A DNA stretch of 64,000 nt, from the NCBI GenBank assembly GCA_021404565.1, contig JAAWWF010000040.1, positions 62,001 through 126,000 of the forward strand. Reading direction: 5' to 3'. This document shows positions 46,847-54,315 of the stretch, piece by piece. Below the pieces are notes generated by a model. That model did not search any database, was not told the origin of the DNA, and saw nothing but the letters and a program-made list of their open reading frames with translations. Each line of letters opens with the position of its first letter. Positions within the stretch are counted from its first letter, which is position 1. A program made the position numbers and the translations under genes. The DNA is from Roseivirga sp. Its GTDB lineage: Bacteria > Bacteroidota > Bacteroidia > Cytophagales > Cyclobacteriaceae.

Positions 46847-47311
46847 ATGAGCTACCAAATTATAAGAGGGCAGGCCGAAGACCATAACAGCTTTAGTAAG
46901 ATCGCTTTTAGCGCCAAAAGCTATTGGGGCTACCCAGCCGAATGGCTGGAAATCTGGAAGCCTGACCTGACCATAAGCCCTCAGCTGATTGCAGAAAATG
47001 ATGTCTGGAAGATTATAACCGAGGGTAAAATCATAGGTTTCACCATTATCATCACTCACCCGGATGGTAGCTGTGAGGTAGAGCATTGCTGGATCAGCCC
47101 TGACTATATTGGTAAGGGCTTCGGAGGAAAACTCCTCCGATATGCCCTTGCTCAACCGAAATATGCTCAAAAGCGGTTTGGTGTTTTGGCAGATCCACAT
47201 GCAGTGCCTTTTTACCAAAAATTTGGCTTTAAGACCCTGAAAGAAATTCCCGGCAAGCCGGAAGGACGTACGCTGCCCTGGATGGAGATGACTAACTCGC
47301 AGACCTACTAA
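46847..47311 (+). CDS. GNAT family N-acetyltransferase
   Basis: The start at 46847 (MSYQIIRGQAEDH) is chosen because earlier in-frame starts reach back into the terminator at 46776-46810. An ATG at 46841 is equally close. The 154-residue product is a GNAT fold with the acetyl-CoA loop YIGKGFGGKLLRYAL and the closing strand GVLADPHAVPFYQKFGFK. Substrate unknown. It appears monocistronic. Confidence 0.88.
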   Translation: MSYQIIRGQAEDHNSFSKIAFSAKSYWGYPAEWLEIWKPDLTISPQLIAENDVWKIITEGKIIGFTIIITHPDGSCEVEHCWISPDYIGKGFGGKLLRYALAQPKYAQKRFGVLADPHAVPFYQKFGFKTLKEIPGKPEGRTLPWMEMTNSQTY

Positions 47312-47484
47312 ATCTCCCTTATCTTTTTTATCACTCCATACCTCCTAAGCTCAACTTCTACCGTTGTCTGCCATCTTAGGACTGCCGACTCCTAGCTACC
47401 AGCTTTGGCCTTCCAGCTTCCAACTTCCTTCTCCCCGACATTTCATATATTGTTGCAACGCGCAAATCAATCCCCCCTATTAGA

Positions 47485-48828
47485 ATGAAAAATAACAAGC
47501 TTGTCTTCTGGTCCGTGACGGTGGCTCTGGCCGGTTTCCTGTTCGGCTTCGACACTGTGGTTATCTCTGGTGCCAATCAACCCATCAAAGCACTCTGGAA
47601 CACCAGCCCGGCTTTTCATGGCACCTTTATCATGTCGATGGCCCTTTGGGGTACGGTGCTGGGAGCTCTGGCAGGTGGTATCCCCTGTGATAAGTATGGC
47701 CGTAAAAAGACCCTTTTCTGGATTGGAGTGCTCTACTTTGCCTCAGCTATCGGTTCGGCAATGGCTCCTGACCCTTATACGTTTTCTTTCTTCCGTTTTA
47801 TCGGAGGAGTTGGGGTAGGTGCCTCATCCGTTGCTGCACCCACTTATATTTCAGAAATCTCTTCTTCTAAAAACCGGGGTCGCCTGGTGGCCCTTTACCA
47901 ATTTATGATCGTATTTGGTATTCTGATCGCCTATATCTCCAACTACCTGCTGATAGGTGTTGGAGGGGATAATGACTGGCGCTATATGCTGGGCATCGAA
48001 GCATTACCTGCCCTGGCCTATGCCTTGATGATACTCGGGGTTTCAGAAAGTCCGCGCTGGCTTGCACTCAAAAAGAAAGATCATGTCAAAGCCCTGGAGG
48101 TGCTTACCACCATCGACCCGGAGAGTGCCCCGCAAAAGCTCAAAGAAATTGAGGCCGATATAGAGCCTAAGGGAAAACATACTGGCCTCTTTTCAAAGAA
48201 GTACAGCCGTCCCATTGTACTGGCTTTTCTACTGGCTTTTTTCAACCAGCTTTCAGGAATTAACTTCATTCTCTATTACGCACCGGAGCTGCTTGACAAA
48301 GCAGGTTTTGCGGCACAGGAATCACTCTTCAGCTCTATTTCCATTGGAGGTATCAACCTTATCTTCACCATTCTCGGCATGGTGCTGATCGATAAGCTGG
48401 GCAGAAAGCAGCTAATGTATATTGGTTCTGTAGGTTATATTATAGGTCTTTCCGGGGCTGCCTGGGCATTTTACAGCGGGGCTGCTCCCATGGTGCTGCT
48501 TATCTTCATCCTGATCTTTATTGCCTCTCATGCCATCGGTCAGGGGGCGGTAATTTGGGTATTTATCTCTGAAATCTTTCCCAACCAGGTACGAGCTTTC
48601 GGTCAGGCATTTGGATCAGGAGTACACTGGGTATTTGCCGCGATTATTACCCTCATCACCCCCATTTTCATCGATAAAAACGATGGCATCTTTGGAGAGA
48701 ATCCCTGGCCTGTATTCCTCTTTTTTGCCTTTATGATGGTCCTACAATTGCTTTTCACCTGGAAAGTAATGCCGGAAACCAAAGGAAAATCCTTAGAAGA
48801 ATTAGAAGAGCTTTTGATTGAAAAATAA
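47485..48828 (+). CDS. Sugar porter family MFS transporter
   Basis: The 447-residue protein has about 12 membrane helices. Sugar-porter signatures are clear: DKYGRKKT in the first inter-helix loop, SESPRWLALKK before the central loop, a QQ-like helix replaced by NQLSGINFILYYAPEL, DKLGRKQL in the second half and PETKGKSLEELE at the end. It imports a sugar, probably by proton symport; the specificity cannot be read from the sequence. It is on the same strand as the isomerase-like gene but separated by a terminator and a GNAT gene, so a functional link is only suggestive. Confidence 0.95.
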   Translation: MKNNKLVFWSVTVALAGFLFGFDTVVISGANQPIKALWNTSPAFHGTFIMSMALWGTVLGALAGGIPCDKYGRKKTLFWIGVLYFASAIGSAMAPDPYTFSFFRFIGGVGVGASSVAAPTYISEISSSKNRGRLVALYQFMIVFGILIAYISNYLLIGVGGDNDWRYMLGIEALPALAYALMILGVSESPRWLALKKKDHVKALEVLTTIDPESAPQKLKEIEADIEPKGKHTGLFSKKYSRPIVLAFLLAFFNQLSGINFILYYAPELLDKAGFAAQESLFSSISIGGINLIFTILGMVLIDKLGRKQLMYIGSVGYIIGLSGAAWAFYSGAAPMVLLIFILIFIASHAIGQGAVIWVFISEIFPNQVRAFGQAFGSGVHWVFAAIITLITPIFIDKNDGIFGENPWPVFLFFAFMMVLQLLFTWKVMPETKGKSLEELEELLIEK

Positions 48829-49026
48829 CCTTGAAGTCACATCCCATATGGGATTCAGTGTCTATAGGCCTTACGGTAACAAAATCTTCGAAGAAGGTTT
48901 CGTCAGATTTCAGACCACCGACTCCAGGAGTATCTGGAAAGACAGACCGCTCAACAATTTACAATTGTATGCTAAGGGGCGATTGGCTACATTATTGGTC
49001 TATTACAATAGGTAAACTGACTGAAT

Positions 49027-50982
49027 ATGAAGCTACTGAAACAAAGCCTGTGGGCGATCGCTTTTATGATCCCCATCGGACTCTTTGCACAAAAAGAAAT
49101 CGTGATCGAACCCGCTAACATCAGCATGGATGTGGGTGAGAAAAAACAGCTCACGGCTTACGTGACTGAAAATGGCCAGAGACTGGATGATAAGGTGCGT
49201 CTCTTTTCAAGGGCTCGTAAGAGCCTTTTTATAGACTCTACCCTCACAGCCACTGCCTACCTGCCGGGTACCTTTGAAATAATTGCCATTGCGGCCGGCA
49301 AGCGCAAAAACTTTGAGATTGTTGTCAATTATCCCCCTGTAACGGAGATAAAGATCGATGCCATACCGAATAAGATTTATGCCGGCACCCCTGTGGCCCT
49401 CAATTTCAAGGTATTGGATAAAGCGGGCCTCACCCGGGATGACGTAACTGTTGAGTTCGTCAGCAAAAATGAAAAGATCGCCCAGGTTGACAACTTCGGT
49501 AATATCATGACCCTGGGCACCGGTAAAACCACCATTACCGCCAAAGCCGATGGTATTGAAAATACCATTTCCCTGAATGTGGTAAAAAACCCGATTGCCA
49601 GAATTGAGCTTTCGGCTGACGGTGATGCCGCCAGAACCGGTGATGTTTTTCACTTCACTGCCAGGGCAGTAGATGCCAAAGGCAATGAAATAGCAGACGC
49701 CCCCATTCTCTTTTCATTTAACGGGAAAGCCGATGATGTTTCTTCAAGTGCTTCTGGCCTGATCAAGCAAGACGGTCGCTTTGTGGCAGATAAGGCCGGT
49801 ATTTACACCGTTACCGCCTCTGCAGGGGTTGCCTCTGCACAGAAAACCCTGCGCATTGAGCCCAGGAATGTAAGCCGAAAAATTGAGCAGGTTGGGCACG
49901 GTAGTGTCAACGATAAGCATACTTCTGATTTCTGGATTTGGGAAGGTCAGGACGGACGTGATTACGCGGTAACCGGTACCTGGGGTGCGGATGGTACTGC
50001 CTATTTCTGGGATGTAACTGAGCCCGGCAACATCTTCAAACTAGACAGTGTTCAGGTAGATGCCAGAACGGTAAACGATGTTAAAGTTTCTGAGGACGGT
50101 AATATTACCATCATCAGCCGTGAAGGTGCTTCTAACAGAAAGAATGGTCTCGTAATCCTTGACTCTTCTAACCCCAGAGATGTAAAAATCCTCTCACGCT
50201 TTGATGAGAATATGACTGGTGGTGTACACAACGTGTTTATTGACAAAGGTTTTGTTTATGCCCTCTCCGGAGGTCAGAAATACTATATTATCAATATCAA
50301 GGATCCTAAGAATCCATTCGCAGTAGGCAAGTTTGAACTGGATACTCCAGGCCATGCCATTCACGATGTGTGGATTGAAGATGGTATTGCTTATTCTTCG
50401 AACTGGTCTGATGGTGTTCAGCTGGTAGATGTAGGCAATGGTATTGCCGGTGGTTCACCGGAAAACCCCAAGCAGTTTGCAAGCTATGCCTACCCTAGTG
50501 GGGCCAATCACGCGGCTTTCCCTTTCCGTAATGGTTCTACTGGTAAATTCTATGTGATAGCCGGTGACGAAATTTTCCCATATGGCCTGAACATGAACGG
50601 CCCCAATATGGCTGGCGGATTTCTGCACTTTATCGATTTCACCAATATGGACGAGCCGGAAGAAATTGCCCGCTTTGAGGTGCCTTTTGCCGGATCTCAC
50701 AACTACTGGGTAGATGGAGAAACACTTTATGTGGCTTTCTACAATGGTGGTGTAAGAGTAGTGGATATCAGTGGTGAACTGATGGGTGACCTGATGGCTC
50801 AGGGCCGTGAGATTGCCTTTATCCGCCCAAGTGACCCGAATGGCTATATCCCCAACTCACCCTTTACCTGGGGAGCGCAAGTGCACAAGGGGCACGTTTT
50901 CTACTCTGACTGGAACAGTGGACTGTGGTCTGCCAAAGTAGAGCCAGAGAAGCCGAAAGGAACGAAAATTGAGAGCAAGTAG
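49027..50982 (+). CDS. Exported Ig-like plus LVIVD-repeat protein
   Basis: The protein has 651 residues with a signal peptide (about 1-21). Two or three Ig-like (Big_2) domains fill about 22-290 (EPANISMDVGEKKQLTAYV; GTGKTTITAKADG; GIYTVTASAG). The second half is a propeller of LVIVD-type repeats (KNGLVILDSSNPRDVKIL, YYIINIKDPKNPFAVGK, GVQLVDVGNG, GGVRVVDISG). Such proteins are secreted or surface-attached. It lies upstream of another propeller protein with a metal-binding-type insert (100 nt), so the two may act together. Confidence 0.88.
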   Translation: MKLLKQSLWAIAFMIPIGLFAQKEIVIEPANISMDVGEKKQLTAYVTENGQRLDDKVRLFSRARKSLFIDSTLTATAYLPGTFEIIAIAAGKRKNFEIVVNYPPVTEIKIDAIPNKIYAGTPVALNFKVLDKAGLTRDDVTVEFVSKNEKIAQVDNFGNIMTLGTGKTTITAKADGIENTISLNVVKNPIARIELSADGDAARTGDVFHFTARAVDAKGNEIADAPILFSFNGKADDVSSSASGLIKQDGRFVADKAGIYTVTASAGVASAQKTLRIEPRNVSRKIEQVGHGSVNDKHTSDFWIWEGQDGRDYAVTGTWGADGTAYFWDVTEPGNIFKLDSVQVDARTVNDVKVSEDGNITIISREGASNRKNGLVILDSSNPRDVKILSRFDENMTGGVHNVFIDKGFVYALSGGQKYYIINIKDPKNPFAVGKFELDTPGHAIHDVWIEDGIAYSSNWSDGVQLVDVGNGIAGGSPENPKQFASYAYPSGANHAAFPFRNGSTGKFYVIAGDEIFPYGLNMNGPNMAGGFLHFIDFTNMDEPEEIARFEVPFAGSHNYWVDGETLYVAFYNGGVRVVDISGELMGDLMAQGREIAFIRPSDPNGYIPNSPFTWGAQVHKGHVFYSDWNSGLWSAKVEPEKPKGTKIESK

Positions 50983-50986
50983 CAGG

Positions 50987-51056
50987 TCTGAATGTGTTGG
51001 GGTGCTGATGTGTTGAAGAGTCTAACATCAACACGTCAATACCCCACACATCAACA
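50987..51056. repeat. Imperfect inverted repeat between two exported-protein genes
   Basis: The arms, about 30 nt each, are built of the words TGTGTTG and CAACAC and pair with some mismatches. They fill most of the 100-nt gap between 49027-50982 and 51083-52249. Such a structure could stabilise or attenuate a shared mRNA, or be a mobile extragenic element. Confidence 0.5.
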
Positions 51057-51082
51057 CTTTAACACATACACGCACAAAACCT

Positions 51083-52249
51083 ATGAAACGAATATCGCTG
51101 ATTTTAACGTTGCTGTCATTTGTGTTTGCAGCCTCCGCCCAGGACTATTACATCTATGTGACCGCTGAGTCAGATGACGAGGTGGCCCTGGTAAAGTTTG
51201 ATGGCACCAAAGCGGAAACCATTCAACGCATTCCCGTGGGTGTCTGGCCTGCTGAGAATGAAGGCCCTCACGGCATTACGGTCGGGCCCGAAGGCAAATA
51301 CTGGTATTTGTCTATGGCTCATGGCAACCCTTACGGAACGCTATACAAGTATGAGACCGGCACGAACAAGCTGGTAGGAAGTACCACTTTGGGGCTCTTT
51401 CCGGCCTCTATGCAGATTTCTTCTGCCACAGGCCTGCTCTACTGCGTAAACTTCAATCTGCATGGTGATATGGTACCCAGCACAGTATCTGTGGTGGACC
51501 CTGAGAGCATGACAGAGCTGGAGCAAATCACTACGGGTGCCATGCCACATGGATCGAGGTTATCGGCAGATGGTATGAAACACTACTCTGTAGCCATGAT
51601 GTCTGGTGAGCTCTTTGAGATTGACGCACTGGACCTGAAGGTAAGCAGAGCACTCAACCTGGACGAAGCTGCTAAAGCTCCGATGGAGATGGACCACAGC
51701 AAAATGGATCATTCTAAAATGGATCACAGCAAGCCTAAGGAAAGTGATGCTAAAATGGATCATAGCCAGATGGATCACTCAAAAATGGGCCATGGTGATG
51801 GCATGAAACACTCAGCCTTTAAACCTACCTGGGTAAGCCCCCACCCCAACAAAGATGTGGTTTATGTGGCTGGTAATGGCCAGGCACAGGTGATGGAAGT
51901 GGATACCAAAAGCTGGAAGGTGACCCGCAAGTTTGAAACGGATAAAGGTCCTTATAACATCGACATCTCACCCAATGGCAAGTATATGGTAGTTTCTTAT
52001 AAAACAGCAGCCAAAACGGGAATCTGGGATCTTGATACCGGTAAAGAGTTGGCGCGACTCGACAACAGCCAGAAGGTAACCCACGGTGTGGCAATCTCCT
52101 CTGACAGCCGCTATGCCTTTGTTTCTGTAGAAGGTGTGCAGGACGATCCGGGTATGATGGACGTTTTCGACCTCCAAACCCTGAAGAAAGTAGCCACAGC
52201 CGAGCTTGGCAAGCAAGCCGGAGGTATCGCTTTTTGGAAAAAGGACTAG
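51083..52249 (+). CDS. Exported YncE-like beta-propeller with Met/Asp/His-rich insert
   Basis: The protein has 388 residues with a signal peptide (about 1-19). The propeller blades resemble YncE/surface-layer repeats (PHGITVGPEGKYWYLSMAHG, PYNIDISPNGKYMVVSY, THGVAISSDSRYAFVSVEG). Between blades, at about residues 203-243, lies an insert made of repeated MDHSK units ending MGHGDGMKH. Similar Met/His/Asp repeats occur in copper- and silver-handling proteins, so periplasmic metal binding is likely. No copper ATPase or efflux gene is nearby. It follows the LVIVD protein by 100 nt on the same strand. Confidence 0.88.
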   Translation: MKRISLILTLLSFVFAASAQDYYIYVTAESDDEVALVKFDGTKAETIQRIPVGVWPAENEGPHGITVGPEGKYWYLSMAHGNPYGTLYKYETGTNKLVGSTTLGLFPASMQISSATGLLYCVNFNLHGDMVPSTVSVVDPESMTELEQITTGAMPHGSRLSADGMKHYSVAMMSGELFEIDALDLKVSRALNLDEAAKAPMEMDHSKMDHSKMDHSKPKESDAKMDHSQMDHSKMGHGDGMKHSAFKPTWVSPHPNKDVVYVAGNGQAQVMEVDTKSWKVTRKFETDKGPYNIDISPNGKYMVVSYKTAAKTGIWDLDTGKELARLDNSQKVTHGVAISSDSRYAFVSVEGVQDDPGMMDVFDLQTLKKVATAELGKQAGGIAFWKKD

Positions 52250-52266
52250 CTGATCGCGAACCAATT

Positions 52267-52287
52267 CTCCTCCTTCAAAAGGAGGAG
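52267..52287. repeat. Extragenic hairpin CTCCTCCTT/AAGGAGGAG
   Basis: Nine-bp perfect arms with a 3-nt loop lie 17 nt after the YncE-like gene. The following 100 nt resemble a recurrent Bacteroidota extragenic unit (a hairpin, then a GC-rich tail with GGTGGTTGAGCC). It could act as a transcript end, but there is no U run. Confidence 0.6.
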
Positions 52288-52428
52288 TGTCCAGGCAGAA
52301 GCTATGAATTTGACGGAAGTTTGAGTGGACGAGGTGGTTGAGCCATCAGGCTGGCCATGCCCGAATCTCCGCCTTTTTATACTGACGCAGGAAGTGTCTA
52401 AGGCGGTTTAAGAACAAAAGGTATTAAG

Positions 52429-52457
52429 AAAGCCCGATTCGATGAATCGGGCTTTCT
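52429..52457. terminator. Terminator-like hairpin
   Basis: AAAGCCCGATTC and GAATCGGGCTTT form a 12-bp perfect stem with a 3-nt loop, with A and T flanks that could act in both directions. It is 180 nt downstream of the YncE-like stop. Confidence 0.75.
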
Positions 52458-52480
52458 CATTGGAATTCTAAGTGGCTATT

Positions 52481-52556
52481 GGTCGGACCAGACTTGTGCG
52501 GCTGTACACACTGGTCAGACCAGTGCCCGCTCTCAGGTCAGACAGCATGTCAGACC
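52481..52556. repeat. Cluster of GGTCnGACC-like palindromes
   Basis: Four related 9-mers occur: GGTCGGACC at 52481, GGTCAGACC at 52513, GGTCAGACA at 52536 and TGTCAGACC at 52548. They lie in a 640-nt stretch (52250-52891) that otherwise holds only hairpins and one unconvincing 60-codon frame. They could be protein-binding sites or remnants of a repeat. Confidence 0.5.
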
Positions 52557-52891
52557 GGTACAGCATATCACAGGTACCAACCTTCGTATAAACTTGGAAA
52601 AACCACCCAGAGCAAATAAAATAAGCAGGTTTTTCTTAGATGCTTCGTTACCTCAGCATAGAAAAGAAAAACACCTGGCATCCCTGCCAGATCATACTCC
52701 ATTGGTATTAACAGAGCCCCCTCCGAAGAAATTGGATCTCACAGCTTCACATGGAAATAAACCGCTAAATTCCTGATTGTAAGACAGCTACCTCAGTGAC
52801 TTAAATCCTGTGGAGAAACAGATGAAAAATTTCTTCAAAAACGTTTTTAATTAAACACCCAAGTACTACTTTTGTACTCCCAATTACAGGA

Positions 52892-52964
52892 TGGTCTATG
52901 GTGTAACTGGCAACACGTCTGGTTTTGGTCCAGAAGAGTCTAGGTTCGAGCCCTAGTAGACCAA
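52892..52964 (+). tRNA. tRNA-Gln (anticodon UUG)
   Basis: A complete cloverleaf can be drawn. The acceptor stem TGGTCTA pairs with TAGACCA (7 bp). The anticodon arm TCTGG-TTTTGGT-CCAGA has anticodon TTG, which reads CAA glutamine codons. The T arm CTAGG-TTCGAGC-CCTAG is perfect. CCA is not encoded. A terminator follows at 52980. It borders the prophage and is the likely integration target. Confidence 0.95.
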
Positions 52965-52979
52965 CAACACAATAAAAAA

Positions 52980-53010
52980 ACGCCCTCAGAATATTTCTGA
53001 GGGCGTTTTG
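52980..53010. terminator. Rho-independent terminator after tRNA-Gln
   Basis: ACGCCCTCAGAA and TTCTGAGGGCGT form a 12-bp stem with a 3-nt loop, followed by TTTTG, and an A run lies on the other side. It can serve both the tRNA (plus strand) and the prophage genes (minus strand). Confidence 0.88.
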
Positions 53011-53043
53011 TGCTTTAGTGGTTACACATAGGTTACAAAAAAC

Positions 53044-53400
53044 TCACCTAATTGTGTCTAATCTGCTAAGTGTCCAATTGTTCTGCCTGGCTTCATCAGG
53101 ATGCGTTTCAATGTGTTGATGCCCTTTTCTGGACACTCCAAGGAAAAATCTGGGGTCAATAAACAGGGGAATGTCATTATCTTTGGCCCATTGATCCGCA
53201 TAAGAATTGATTGACCTGCCCTTTTTATGATGAACGTCTGACCGTGTATCAATGGGAACACCGGTGATGGGACATGTGAGGTTTACCCTATCACACATCT
53301 TTAAAAACATAAGACGAGCCTCTTTATAAAGCTCGTCCATGGTCTCTCTCCTTGTTACCTGATTAACTTCTGGCTTAGGATCTGGCCTGAATGTCTGCAT
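53044..53400 (-). CDS. HNH-like nuclease-family phage protein
   Basis: The 118-residue protein has features of an HNH fold: a CPITG segment (43-47), DVHHKKGR (55-62) with two adjacent His, Asn65, and a late GHQHIETHPDEAR with further His (94, 96, 100). Only one Cys is present, so the zinc-knuckle form is incomplete. In phages such proteins assist packaging or act as homing-type nucleases. It is the last gene of the module before the tRNA. The family assignment rests on motif pattern only. Confidence 0.6.
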   Translation of the reverse strand: MQTFRPDPKPEVNQVTRRETMDELYKEARLMFLKMCDRVNLTCPITGVPIDTRSDVHHKKGRSINSYADQWAKDNDIPLFIDPRFFLGVSRKGHQHIETHPDEARQNNWTLSRLDTIR

Positions 53401-53454
53401 CTGGTTATCTCAATTGCTCCCCTGATACATCTGTCATGTTCAATGACAACATCA

Positions 53455-53700
53455 TTATTGACCTTTGACCGTTTTGACTCCTTCTTGAAACTCATCAAAA
53501 CTGATTTTGCCAGTAGCCAATAAATACACAAGCACACCCAACGCAATGGAACTGACCACCCCCCCGATGAGGTGCGGCCAATTGACCGCACCCACCGGAT
53601 GGCTCTCAGTGGATGATTGCTTGTTTTGCAATACACCTCCCAACAATGCGCTGTCAACCACATTTATAATGGTTTTCAGCAATCCTTTTTTCTTTTTCAT
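53455..53700 (-). CDS. Small membrane protein, possible holin
   Basis: The 81-residue protein has a charged N-terminus (MKKKKGLLKT), a region with small residues (VVDSALLGGVLQNK), one clear membrane helix at about 46-62 (GGVVSSIALGVLVYLL), and a short charged tail. Size, topology and position after the tail fibre suit a holin or a membrane-anchored end-of-module protein. No endolysin is visible next to it, so this is tentative. Confidence 0.6.
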   Translation of the reverse strand: MKKKKGLLKTIINVVDSALLGGVLQNKQSSTESHPVGAVNWPHLIGGVVSSIALGVLVYLLATGKISFDEFQEGVKTVKGQ

Positions 53701-53704
53701 AACC

Positions 53705-53917
53705 TTAGTCAGAAAATGCGCCCGAATCCAACAGATGTTGTTTCAAAAAGTTTTCAGCCGCCTTGGTGTCACTGTTGGGCTGCACACAACTAACATTAAA
53801 CTCAATGTTAGTACCTACAATTTTCAGGGTGCCATTAATATGCTTATCACCTGAATCCTCGTTTTCGGTGAAATTCAAACGTAAAAGTTTGATGTCACCA
53901 CTAATTTTCAAATTCAT
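53705..53917 (-). CDS. Small phage protein of unknown function
   Basis: The 70-residue protein is compact and beta-rich at the N-terminus (LKISGDIKLLRLNF, GTLKIVGTNIEFNVSC) with an acidic helical end. It has no recognised motif. It stands 4 nt before the membrane protein gene and 24 nt after the gene upstream, so it is part of the same transcript. Confidence 0.65.
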   Translation of the reverse strand: MNLKISGDIKLLRLNFTENEDSGDKHINGTLKIVGTNIEFNVSCVQPNSDTKAAENFLKQHLLDSGAFSD

Positions 53918-53941
53918 AAAATTTCTATTTTGAGTTTTTTA

Positions 53942-54253
53942 CTATTCCGTGGGGAATGCTTTATACAAAAGAGCTTTTGTGATATCCGGGATACCTACAA
54001 TTCCCCGTTGGGGGTCACTCTTATGAGTTTTAATCAACTCTTTGAGCATTTCTGTATCAGCCTCATCCAATTCAAGTTTGCCTTTGTTCTTGTTAAGGTC
54101 CTGGACGAGTTCAAAGCTTTTAAGAAATTCAGCGGGTTTCTCCGAACTCCTAAAGCCAAGTAAGCTGCAAACCACCTTATACGCTGGTTCGCCTGTTTCC
54201 GTCATATCGGGCGCCACAAGGGAAAACCCGAAATCCAATTTAATTTTTGCCAT
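53942..54253 (-). CDS. Small phage protein of unknown function
   Basis: The 103-residue protein starts with MAKIKLDFGFSLVAPDM, a beta-strand pattern, followed by a helical, lysine- and glutamate-rich centre (ELVQDLNKNKGKLELDEAD) and TKALLYKAFPTE at the end. I do not recognise it. It lies 62 nt after the tail fibre stop, in the usual place for a small accessory or chaperone of the fibre. Confidence 0.65.
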   Translation of the reverse strand: MAKIKLDFGFSLVAPDMTETGEPAYKVVCSLLGFRSSEKPAEFLKSFELVQDLNKNKGKLELDEADTEMLKELIKTHKSDPQRGIVGIPDITKALLYKAFPTE

Positions 54254-54315
54254 CCTTTTTTTTATTAAATGTACCTGGGATGGCAGTGGTGAGCGTTTAA
54301 TGTAATTAACCTAGC

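Noticed and set aside
52594-52776. 60-codon frame in the gap before tRNA-Gln
   Set aside because: Composition and length are not convincing, and no homologue pattern is recognisable.
53355-53663. 102-codon minus-strand frame overlapping the holin-like gene
   Set aside because: It runs in another frame across the better-supported small membrane protein; Trp/Arg-rich composition suggests a shadow.
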